Source: Candidatus Woesearchaeota archaeon (lineage in GTDB: Archaea; Nanobdellota; Nanobdellia; SCGC-AAA011-G17; JAPLZO01). From it: a stretch of DNA of 14,525 nucleotides. Location of the stretch: assembly GCA_026394995.1 (NCBI GenBank), contig JAPLZO010000050.1, forward strand, positions 1 through 14,525, read 5' to 3'. Positions 6,181-11,861 of the stretch are shown here, in pieces. Positions within the stretch are counted from its first letter, which is position 1; each line of letters begins with the position of its first letter. Made by a program: the position numbers and the translations under genes. The notes beneath the pieces were generated by a model that saw only the letters and a program-made list of their open reading frames with translations, was not told the DNA's origin and ran no database searches.

Positions 6181-7485
6181 TTATTGTCTTGGATAATAAT
6201 AGTAAGTTTGACCTTCTATCATTCCTTGCTCTGTTCCTGTTCTTCCTTCACTTGTTTTTCTAACAGCTAGTATAATTACTAATATAATCAATATTACTAT
6301 TAAGATTATACCAATTGTTATTAAAACATTTCTTAAATTACCGAATGCAAATTGTTTTTCACTTACTGTTGCTGTCAAAGTAGCTTCTTTTATTATGTTG
6401 TTATTAGACATAACTCTTACATTAAAACTGTGATCTCCTGCTGGTGAATTGTCTCTAGCTTTAACATGAACAAATGCTTCTCCAGTTGTATTTGGATCTA
6501 CAGTAATAAAACTTGGTTCCACACTTACATCAGCCCAAGAACTTGCTCCAGTAACATCAACTGAATATACATTCTTTGTATCTCCTAAATTAGCAAACAT
6601 TACTTTGTAAATTGCTTCTTGTCCTTGTTCGATTGTTTGAGTTGTAGTATCTATACTTACAACAGCTTCTGCAGCTTTCTGTTCTACTGCTTTACTACCT
6701 GTAACAAATATTGGTTCAGTTTTAGTTAAAGTACTATGTCCTCTATTGTATGTTACTTCTACTTGAACATTATAATTTCCAGTTTTGGCATCATCTGGAA
6801 TTCTTAAGTATAATTCGTTACTTGAAGCAGAATTTTGACAGTCACTATTATCACAGCTTATGTCTTCTTGTTCATTTACTAATCTATCTACATAATCTCT
6901 TGAACTTATTCCTAATTCAGGTATAGAAGCACTGACTTTAATGTCTTTTTCATTTGTTGCACCCATATTTTCAAGTCTTACACTTACAAATATTGGTCTT
7001 CCTGCTTCTACATTAACACCAGGTCTTATTATAACATCTTGTATATCCAATTTGTGTCTTGTTTCTTGTATCTGTAACTTAACTGGGACAACTAATTCTT
7101 TACTGTCTTCATTATTGTATACTTGTATATGTAACTTATAAGTTTCAGATGCTGTTATATCATCTGGTATTTGTATGTTTAAGAATTTAGAATATGTAAC
7201 TCCTTGTATAACATCAAACATACTTGTAATATCTTCTACATCACTATACTCATATCCACCTAACCATGCTTTAATATTAACATTTTGATAAGGTGTTGAA
7301 CTTTTTAATTGTACTCTAACTTCTACATTATCTCCTCTTTCAACATAGATTGTATCTCCATTAGTAACATCAACTCCATTGACTTCTACTTTAGTAAAAT
7401 CAACATTACTAACAGCACTTACATTGATTGCTAACAATCCGATAAATAAAATCATAATCAAACTAGCTAGCTTTAAATGTTTCAT
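6181..7485 (-). CDS. Putative S-layer / major envelope glycoprotein (434 aa)
   Basis: The start at 7485 (MKHLKLASL) was chosen because GAAGGAGGAC (7491-7500) sits just upstream. An upstream in-frame ATG at 7539 would place this Shine-Dalgarno inside the coding region and would lie before the predicted transcription start. Residues 1-24 are a signal peptide ending VSA. At least three Ig/CARDB-like domains follow: VDFTKVEVNGVDV onward (about 26-145), LDIQDVIIRPG...VRLENMG (about 150-265), and ISIDTTTQ-like VSIDTTTQTIEQGQEAIYKVMFANLGD (about 280-375). One membrane segment lies at about 387-408, with a polar tail containing four tyrosines. Architecture and the strong ribosome site match proteins annotated as putative S-layer proteins in DPANN archaea. 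That name is from memory of the family, not proven. It is monocistronic, with its own promoter and terminator. Confidence 0.78.
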   Translation of the reverse strand: MKHLKLASLIMILFIGLLAINVSAVSNVDFTKVEVNGVDVTNGDTIYVERGDNVEVRVQLKSSTPYQNVNIKAWLGGYEYSDVEDITSMFDVIQGVTYSKFLNIQIPDDITASETYKLHIQVYNNEDSKELVVPVKLQIQETRHKLDIQDVIIRPGVNVEAGRPIFVSVRLENMGATNEKDIKVSASIPELGISSRDYVDRLVNEQEDISCDNSDCQNSASSNELYLRIPDDAKTGNYNVQVEVTYNRGHSTLTKTEPIFVTGSKAVEQKAAEAVVSIDTTTQTIEQGQEAIYKVMFANLGDTKNVYSVDVTGASSWADVSVEPSFITVDPNTTGEAFVHVKARDNSPAGDHSFNVRVMSNNNIIKEATLTATVSEKQFAFGNLRNVLITIGIILIVILIILVIILAVRKTSEGRTGTEQGMIEGQTYYYYPRQ

Positions 7486-7490
7486 TTTAA

Positions 7491-7500
7491 GTCCTCCTTC
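7491..7500 (-). promoter_or_regulatory. Shine-Dalgarno deciding the S-layer start
   Basis: On the minus strand this reads GAAGGAGGAC, with GGAGG spaced suitably before ATG at 7485. It is the longest purine ribosome site in the window apart from that at 1416, consistent with a highly expressed protein. Confidence 0.7.
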
Positions 7501-7540
7501 AGTATTTATATGAACATTAGTCATTTTGTTATTATCCAAT

Positions 7541-7564
7541 AGTTATAACCTATATATAAACTTT
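7541..7564 (-). promoter_or_regulatory. TATA promoter of the S-layer candidate
   Basis: The TATA box is TTTATATATA (7551-7560 on the minus strand). The predicted transcription start is near 7529, giving a leader of about 44 nt that carries the Shine-Dalgarno. The flanking sequence closely matches the promoter at 8916-8938, including the AGTTA-AAC element just downstream of the TATA box. Confidence 0.65.
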
Positions 7565-7581
7565 ATGGTAGTAACTAATGA

Positions 7582-7593
7582 CACTAATTAGTG
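7582..7593. repeat. 12-bp perfect palindrome CACTAATTAGTG with phased ACTAA repeats
   Basis: CACTAATTAGTG is self-complementary over all 12 bases. ACTAA also occurs at 7574, 7583 and 7594, spaced 9 and 11 bases, close to one DNA turn each. The site lies directly after the stop of the 418-aa gene and about 22 bp upstream of the S-layer TATA box. It could be an operator or activator site for the S-layer promoter, or part of the 3' end of the upstream transcript. Confidence 0.5.
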
Positions 7594-7594
7594 A

Positions 7595-8851
7595 CTAAAA
7601 ATAATGTCCAACTCTAAATATATCAGTGAAGTCAGGGTTATGCAATCTTACTTTACTATCTAATCTTTCATTTGTTATATGAGCTAATGGGGAGAATACA
7701 TAACCAGCAACTTCACCTTGTTTATTTTTTAGAATTTTCAAAGTTGACCATGTTCCATTAAACATATCATCTTTTAATATTTGATCTTTTAATTTTGCAG
7801 CTTTTTCTGCAGTTATTTCATCATATAAACTTTCTCCACTTAATGCTTTACCAAATTCTAGTTTATCATTGTTTATTGGCTTTAATATAATAGCTTTACT
7901 TTGAGAATCAACAAAAAATCTGTATTTACTTGGATCAAAATCCCAATTTTCAAATTTCTTAGTTAATAAGATATCACTTTTCATATGTCTATCTTTTTCT
8001 AAAACATATTGCTCTAAAGTATTTGGTCTTTGTTTAGGGACAACAGAAATTTTACCCTTATCTTGTACATCTAATGATTTTATTTCTTGTTTTGTAACAT
8101 CTTTAACTATAAGTTTAGCTTTTTCCTCTAAAGATTTAATTGCTTTACTTTCTTTAATCATTATTTCACTTTTAATTGCAGGTTTTTCGGAAATTATTTC
8201 TTTTGGTGTTGTTGAATCTATATAATCTTTAATAATATTATTGATTTTAGCTTTTGTTTTATTTTTAAGATTGTAATTTAAAATCTTATTTTGTGAAGCA
8301 GTACCTTCATAATTTTCTTCCATTCTTGTTAATGAATTCCATAACAAAGTTCTACACTCAAAATCGCTTTCCATACCCTTTTGTTTTAATGTATCAACAA
8401 TAGAATTAGGATCATATTTTACTGCTTGTTTAATATCTTTTTTAACTACTTTACTTTCTTCAATTTGAGGTTTAGCTTTTATTTCTTTTTTAACTTCTTG
8501 AACTTTATGTTCTTGATATAATTTCTCTACTTCTTGTGCCATTTTTTCTTTTTGTGCATTTATATCTTTTTGTTTAAGAACTTCTACTTGTGGTTTTATT
8601 ATTGATTTTAATTCGCCTTCAACTTTGTAAGGTTTATTAATATCTTTAAATGTAAGATAACCACAAAAACCTAAAGCAACTATACCAGTACCAATTGCGT
8701 ATATACCTCTATGATTATAAATATTTTTTCCAACTTGTTTAGATTTATTTAAGATTCCATTGCTTATATTTGTAACAAATTGACCAAATCTATTAATATA
8801 TTTATCAATATTATCTTCTAATTTCGGTTTTTTAATCAAATTAATTCTCAT
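7595..8851 (-). CDS. Single-pass membrane protein with coiled coil and wall-hydrolase-like motif (418 aa)
   Basis: A basic N-terminal region (1-47, with many Lys) precedes one membrane segment (about 48-68, IYAIGTGIVALGFCGYLTF). By the positive-inside rule the N-terminus is cytoplasmic and the rest is outside. Residues about 85-147 are a charged coiled coil. Residues 149-193 (NSIVDTLKQKGMESDF...YEGTASQNKIL) resemble a short motif I know from Gram-positive and phage cell-wall hydrolases (SVVDYLKSxGxxSSF...NYxGTAxQNxxLL); this recall needs a search. Residues about 198-285 are Lys/Glu-rich linker, and 290-418 look globular. No catalytic motif is visible. The promoter resembles that of the S-layer gene downstream, so the two may be expressed together. 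No named family is recognised. Confidence 0.75.
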   Translation of the reverse strand: MRINLIKKPKLEDNIDKYINRFGQFVTNISNGILNKSKQVGKNIYNHRGIYAIGTGIVALGFCGYLTFKDINKPYKVEGELKSIIKPQVEVLKQKDINAQKEKMAQEVEKLYQEHKVQEVKKEIKAKPQIEESKVVKKDIKQAVKYDPNSIVDTLKQKGMESDFECRTLLWNSLTRMEENYEGTASQNKILNYNLKNKTKAKINNIIKDYIDSTTPKEIISEKPAIKSEIMIKESKAIKSLEEKAKLIVKDVTKQEIKSLDVQDKGKISVVPKQRPNTLEQYVLEKDRHMKSDILLTKKFENWDFDPSKYRFFVDSQSKAIILKPINNDKLEFGKALSGESLYDEITAEKAAKLKDQILKDDMFNGTWSTLKILKNKQGEVAGYVFSPLAHITNERLDSKVRLHNPDFTDIFRVGHYF

Positions 8852-8878
8852 TATTTTATTTTATCTCCAAATTATAAC

Positions 8879-8890
8879 TGTCAAATGACA
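8879..8890. repeat. Inverted repeat TGTCA-AA-TGACA in the 418-aa gene leader
   Basis: Two perfect 5-base arms with a 2-base spacer lie in the predicted leader of the 418-aa gene, between the expected transcription start (near 8902) and the GGAGA ribosome site (8864-8868). The length and symmetry suit a dimeric regulator binding site, but arms this short can arise by chance. Confidence 0.3.
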
Positions 8891-8915
8891 ACATATTTTA
8901 TTAGTACTTTACAGT

Positions 8916-8938
8916 AGTTAACTTATATATAAAGCTTT
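8916..8938 (-). promoter_or_regulatory. TATA promoter of the 418-aa membrane protein
   Basis: The TATA box reads TTTATATATA on the minus strand (8924-8933), with predicted transcription start near 8902 and a leader of about 50 nt. Over about 23 bases it matches the S-layer promoter at 7541-7564, differing by a few substitutions and small indels. Confidence 0.6.
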
Positions 8939-8954
8939 CTATAATAGAATAAAC

Positions 8955-8973
8955 AAAAAAAATCAAGAAAAAA
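8955..8973 (-). terminator. T-tract terminator of tRNA-Trp
   Basis: Directly after the discriminator base, the minus strand reads T6, then CTTGA, then T8. This is a strong archaeal termination signal. No CCA is encoded, so the CCA end must be added after transcription. Confidence 0.65.
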
Positions 8974-9058
8974 TGGGGTTGCCAGGATTTGAACCTGGAT
9001 CAATCGGTTTCTTCAAGATACTGGAGCCGATCGCACTGCCGGGTTATGCTACAACCCC
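8974..9058 (-). tRNA. tRNA-Trp (anticodon CCA) with a 12-nt intron
   Basis: The acceptor stem is GGGGTTG/CAACCCC with discriminator A. The D arm is GCAT/GTGC with the GG pair in its loop. The anticodon stem is ATCGG/CCGAT, and the T arm is CCAGG-TTCAAAT-CCTGG. The anticodon loop is 19 nt instead of 7. Taking CTCCAG as positions 32-37 and a final A as 38 leaves a 12-nt insert (9009-9020) at the canonical archaeal 37/38 site. The anticodon CCA (9022-9024) means tryptophan, and tRNA-Trp is a frequent intron carrier in archaea. The spliced tRNA is 73 nt. The insert can pair partly with the anticodon loop (CTCCA with TGAAG, one mismatch), leaving an AAA bulge at the 3' site, as in a relaxed bulge-helix-bulge. 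Confidence 0.93.
9009..9020 (-). other. tRNA-Trp intron (12 nt) at position 37/38
   Basis: The insert reads TATCTTGAAGAA on the minus strand. Removal restores a normal 7-nt anticodon loop CTCCAGA. At 12 nt it is near the short end of known archaeal tRNA introns and cannot hold a box C/D guide like the long tRNA-Trp intron of haloarchaea and some other euryarchaea. Exact splice sites are inferred from loop geometry. Confidence 0.8.
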
Positions 9059-9071
9059 GATAGAAAACTAA

Positions 9072-9095
9072 AGAGATTTATATTTTATTTAAAGG
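9072..9095 (-). promoter_or_regulatory. AT-rich TATA region of the tRNA-Trp promoter
   Basis: The minus strand holds CCTTTAAATA followed by AAATATAAATC. The second element ends about 20 nt before the tRNA 5' end and the first begins about 35 nt before it. Either could be the TATA box, depending on leader length. The region lies directly after the PIN gene stop at 9099, so read-through from that operon is also possible. Confidence 0.5.
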
Positions 9096-9098
9096 TTT

Positions 9099-9788
9099 CT
9101 AAACTCTAAAACCTTCCATTCTTATTATATCATTAATTTCTTCCATAGAAATACTACAACCTCTTAATTTAACACCCCATAAAACGCCTTCTAAAACACT
9201 TTTTCTTAAATTCTCACTAAAAACATACTTGTCAAGTAAACCTTTTTCATAAACAATAGTCATTAAATCAGCGGATCTTAATACATTAATATTACCCGTT
9301 TCTTTTTGAAACTCTTTTAATAATCCATTATTATAACTTACATTAGTATGTAATTTTTTATTGAATAATTCACCTAATTTTTTAGGATCCTCAATCAATA
9401 ATCTAGTTGTTCTTTCATCAACAATATAGGCATCTGCCTTTATATCAATAGCCAAAGCCAAAGATTCCATATCAGCATCATGAACAATACCCATATCTTG
9501 TCCTTTAGCTTTAAAAATATGGTTAGCTATATCTAATAATTTATTCTTTTTAGCACTTAACTCTCCATTATATATATCTAAATCGCCTTTTTTTATCAAT
9601 TCCATTATAGTTAAAGCCTCAAATTTATATTTTTTAGATTGTAAAGGATTATCAACAAGTTCTCTTTTAACACTATTACAAAGATAAAAGCTACCATTAT
9701 ATTTCTTTTTAAGTTCACTTAGAACCCACAATAGGTTATTTGTAGCAAGACTTATTATACTACTACTATCAAACACCAAACTTTTCAT
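9099..9788 (-). CDS. PIN-domain nuclease (229 aa)
   Basis: This is a PIN-fold ribonuclease candidate. The acidic metal-binding residues of the family are in place: Asp7 in LVFDSSS, Glu43 in VKREL, an acidic cluster at Asp104/Asp106/Glu108 in HDADMESLALA, and Asp124 in AYIVDERTTRLL. About 90 residues follow the core, so it is longer than the usual 130-150-residue VapC toxin. It overlaps the HTH-tailed gene by ATGA and is last in the oap operon. PIN proteins cleave RNA, often rRNA or tRNA. Constitutive placement behind the oap genes suggests a housekeeping RNA-processing role rather than a toxin, but a toxin paired with the preceding protein cannot be excluded. Substrate unknown. Confidence 0.82.
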   Translation of the reverse strand: MKSLVFDSSSIISLATNNLLWVLSELKKKYNGSFYLCNSVKRELVDNPLQSKKYKFEALTIMELIKKGDLDIYNGELSAKKNKLLDIANHIFKAKGQDMGIVHDADMESLALAIDIKADAYIVDERTTRLLIEDPKKLGELFNKKLHTNVSYNNGLLKEFQKETGNINVLRSADLMTIVYEKGLLDKYVFSENLRKSVLEGVLWGVKLRGCSISMEEINDIIRMEGFRV

Positions 9789-10351
9789 TTAAACAAACCT
9801 CTAGCAAATTTTATTCTTTCTTTAATATTCTTAGTTATACCAAACTCAACATCACTTATTCCAGTTTTTCCAATATAATCCATTAACTCCCATTCACTTA
9901 TCCCTAATAGTTTAGCGGTTCTACCTATAGAAATACCATGTTCATATATTCTAGAAGCTTTACTTATCCTAGCTTTTTCTATTACTTCATTTATATATCT
10001 TTTAAATTTATCATCTAATCTATCTATAACATTTAATATATTCTTAATACAACCTTGATATTTATCAAAATTATTATTTTTTAGATATTCTTGGGCTTTT
10101 TCAAGGTTTTCCATAACAATTTCATAGAATAAATTCCAATTTTTATACTCTTGATATCTTGTTCTTTCAAATATCTTAGATAAAGAATAAATAATAACAG
10201 CTATGCTTATAGAATCCTCATCTTGAAAAATACTTGCATCATGCAATGTATGATTACTTAATTCTTGTAATTGTAATATATCTCTATCTTTTATTGCGAT
10301 ATAACTCCCTTGTAAAATGTTAAGAATATCTTGTTTTACTTCTTCTTTCAT
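9785..10351 (-). CDS. HTH-tailed helical protein of unknown function (188 aa)
   Basis: Almost entirely alpha-helical. The first ~125 residues look like a helical bundle (SISIAVIIYSLSKIFE and NLEKAQEYLKNNNFDKYQGCIKNILNVID), perhaps of HEPN or four-helix type. Residues about 126-163 read ARISKASRIYEHGISIGRTAKLLGIS-EWELMDYIGKT in two parts, an HTH close to the UPF0175 antitoxin pattern (GRAAELLGISxWE). It overlaps both neighbours by ATGA, so it is co-translated with OapC and the PIN protein. I recall similar HTH-tailed proteins in this place in other DPANN genomes. It may bind nucleic acid and guide or restrain the PIN nuclease. That role is inference. Confidence 0.78.
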   Translation of the reverse strand: MKEEVKQDILNILQGSYIAIKDRDILQLQELSNHTLHDASIFQDEDSISIAVIIYSLSKIFERTRYQEYKNWNLFYEIVMENLEKAQEYLKNNNFDKYQGCIKNILNVIDRLDDKFKRYINEVIEKARISKASRIYEHGISIGRTAKLLGISEWELMDYIGKTGISDVEFGITKNIKERIKFARGLFK

Positions 10352-10737
10352 ATAACATCCCTACCTTTACTTTTAAAAGTAGTCGCTATATCTATTATAT
10401 ACTTGCCATCTTCTAATTTATAAACTAAAGGAGCTCCTTTAAACAAATCAACTAAGTCTATCTCAAATTTACCAGGTTTTAAAATTCTAATAGATTCAAT
10501 ATCTAATATAACTGGTTTATCTAATTCTTTTTCACCAACTAAATCTAGAACATCTTTTTCAATTTGTACTTTATCTTCTTTACTTAAACTAATAGTTATT
10601 TGCTCAGCAGTTTTAGCGCCTTCTAAGTCATTTTTTTTGATATATAGAAAAAATTTACCTCCACATTCACAACCTTTTAACAAATCTTTAGAACCATCAT
10701 CATGAATTTTACCACATCTTACACACTGGTGAGGCAT
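10348..10737 (-). CDS. oapC: OapC-like zinc-ribbon protein (DUF2072), 129 aa
   Basis: The N-terminus MPHQCVRCGKIHDDGSKDLL then GCECGGKF is the characteristic start of archaeal DUF2072/OapC proteins. Cys5, Cys8, Cys23 and Cys25 form the zinc ribbon. The C-terminal half (about 70-125) is a beta-rich domain containing ILDIESIRILKPGKFEIDLVDLF, typical of the family. OapC was named for its place near replication origin genes in haloarchaea, with the GTPase OapA and DUF2073 protein OapB. The molecular role is not settled; the zinc ribbon suggests nucleic-acid binding. The ATG follows the stop of oapB with no spacing, and the gene overlaps the next by ATGA. No orc1/cdc6 gene is present in this window. 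Confidence 0.85.
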   Translation of the reverse strand: MPHQCVRCGKIHDDGSKDLLKGCECGGKFFLYIKKNDLEGAKTAEQITISLSKEDKVQIEKDVLDLVGEKELDKPVILDIESIRILKPGKFEIDLVDLFKGAPLVYKLEDGKYIIDIATTFKSKGRDVI

Positions 10738-11166
10738 TTATTTTCTCCTTTTAACTTTTTTTACACTTTTACTTTTAACAGATTTTCTTTTTCTAGGACT
10801 TGGTATTGTTGTTAACAATTGTATCTTATTTGGATCTCTTCTAATTTCCTTTATTATATTTGCTGGTCCGATTATAGTTATACCCTCTCTATGACCAACT
10901 AAAAATTGTGCCATACCTTTTCTTAATTTACCTAATATCTCTATACCTTTTTCTTCAGGATAAATAGTACACATTTCTATACCTTTAAACGTTCTATTTA
11001 TTCCGCCCATTGTAGTTTCAATTAAATTAGTTTCTTCTTCGGGTTTTAAACGGCCTTGCATTAAAACAATTTTTTCATCTTTAACCATTCTTAGTAATTT
11101 CCTTATTCTTTGATCTGAATTCAAATCCTCAATTTCATCGTAAGGAACAAATTGTAATGTTAACAT
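10738..11166 (-). CDS. oapB: OapB-like DUF2073 protein, 142 aa
   Basis: LTLQFVPYDEIEDLNSDQRIRKLLRMVKDEKIVLMQGRLKPEEETNLIE (residues 2-50) is the signature start of DUF2073 proteins. The middle (about 60-115) continues with EMCTIYPEE and a GITIIGPA segment, consistent with KH-like alpha/beta folds. The last ~20 residues are a Lys/Arg/Ser tail (KRKSVKSKSVKKVKRRK) that is likely disordered and binds RNA or DNA. The gene starts 2 bases after the GTPase stop and is followed immediately by oapC. It is found throughout archaea next to the Era-like GTPase, so it probably acts with it, perhaps as the RNA-binding partner. This OapB is unrelated by name to the bacterial OLE-RNA protein. Confidence 0.85.
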   Translation of the reverse strand: MLTLQFVPYDEIEDLNSDQRIRKLLRMVKDEKIVLMQGRLKPEEETNLIETTMGGINRTFKGIEMCTIYPEEKGIEILGKLRKGMAQFLVGHREGITIIGPANIIKEIRRDPNKIQLLTTIPSPRKRKSVKSKSVKKVKRRK

Positions 11167-11168
11167 TT

Positions 11169-11801
11169 TTATTTCACCAACCTATATAATGATTCATAAA
11201 ACTCTTCCATGTTATTACCATATTCAGCTGAAACTCCTACAACATCATATTGTGGGAATGCAGCTTCTACTTTTTTAATTTTAGCCTTTTTTAAATCAAT
11301 TTTATTAGCAACTATTAATACTGGTATTTTTCTAGCTGCTAAATTACCGATTATAGTAATATTAACCTGTGAATATGGATTTTCAGTAGCATCTAACACA
11401 ACAATAACACAATCCATATCTTCTAACCATTTTATAGCTTCTATAATACCTCTTGTAGCTTCTTTAGCTCTTTCCTTGGCTTTTTTCTCACTTATTTTAT
11501 ATTTCAAAAAATCCTCATAGTCTATTCTAGTTGTTATTCCTGGTGTATCTATTAATTTAAAAGATAATTCTTTATTTTTAAATTTTATAGTTATTTTCTC
11601 TTTAACTTGAACTTCTCTTGTTTCATGTGGTATCTTAGAAACAGCACCCATTTCTTCTCCAAGCCAATCTTTACAAATTCTATTTGCTAAGGTTGTTTTT
11701 CCAGAATTTGGAGGTCCATATATTCCTAATTTAATGTGTCCTCTTTTTTTAAACAACTGATTTAAAATTCTTTTAATAAAATTCTTGATTATCTTTATCA
11801 T
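11169..11801 (-). CDS. oapA: OapA-like Era/Ras-type GTPase, 210 aa
   Basis: All G motifs are present: G1 GPPNSGKT (29-36), a G2-type Thr in PHETREV (about 61), G3 DTPG (85-88), G4 NKID (166-169) and G5 SAE (191-193). A basic amphipathic N-terminus (MIKIIKNFIKRILNQLFKKRG) precedes the domain and could contact membrane or RNA. This length and the oapB-oapC neighbours identify the archaeal Era-like GTPase OapA. Era relatives bind rRNA during small-subunit assembly; whether OapA does so is inference. It is the first gene of the five-gene operon. The start at 11801 has GAGATGG about 5 nt upstream as a weak ribosome site. Confidence 0.88.
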   Translation of the reverse strand: MIKIIKNFIKRILNQLFKKRGHIKLGIYGPPNSGKTTLANRICKDWLGEEMGAVSKIPHETREVQVKEKITIKFKNKELSFKLIDTPGITTRIDYEDFLKYKISEKKAKERAKEATRGIIEAIKWLEDMDCVIVVLDATENPYSQVNITIIGNLAARKIPVLIVANKIDLKKAKIKKVEAAFPQYDVVGVSAEYGNNMEEFYESLYRLVK

Positions 11802-11835
11802 TAAACCATCTCTTTAAAAAATTTAAAACTTTGTA

Positions 11836-11850
11836 GATTTAAAAAGATTT
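11836..11850 (-). promoter_or_regulatory. Possible TATA element of the oap operon
   Basis: The minus strand has CTTTTTAAATC about 42 nt before the oapA start. The implied transcription start would leave a leader of about 15 nt holding GAGATGG. The whole spacer is AT-rich and also serves as the 3' end of rtcB, so the assignment is weak. Confidence 0.3.
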
Positions 11851-11861
11851 CTATACTAAAA

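Noticed and set aside
6941..7141. Plus-strand open frame of 66 codons inside the S-layer gene
   Set aside because: Antisense to clear Ig-like coding; no promoter or ribosome site.
7486..7539. Longer N-terminus for the S-layer protein from ATG 7539
   Set aside because: It would put the strong Shine-Dalgarno inside the coding region and an 18-residue polar stretch before the signal peptide, and it lies upstream of the predicted transcription start.
8974..9058. Reading the 85-nt tRNA as a long-variable-arm (Leu/Ser) tRNA
   Set aside because: No anticodon stem forms without excluding a 37/38 insert, and the variable region is only 4 nt; the intron model restores all stems.
9099..10351. Classical toxin-antitoxin locus (HTH antitoxin plus PIN toxin)
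   Set aside because: Both proteins are longer than typical VapBC or UPF0175-VapC members and are coupled inside a conserved housekeeping operon. Kept as a minor alternative only.
11209..11520. Plus-strand open frame of 103 codons opposite the GTPase gene
   Set aside because: Antisense to an intact GTPase with all G motifs.
9099..11801. Replication origin next to the oap genes
   Set aside because: No orc1/cdc6 gene and no ORB-like repeats are visible in the window; the name Oap comes from haloarchaeal context.
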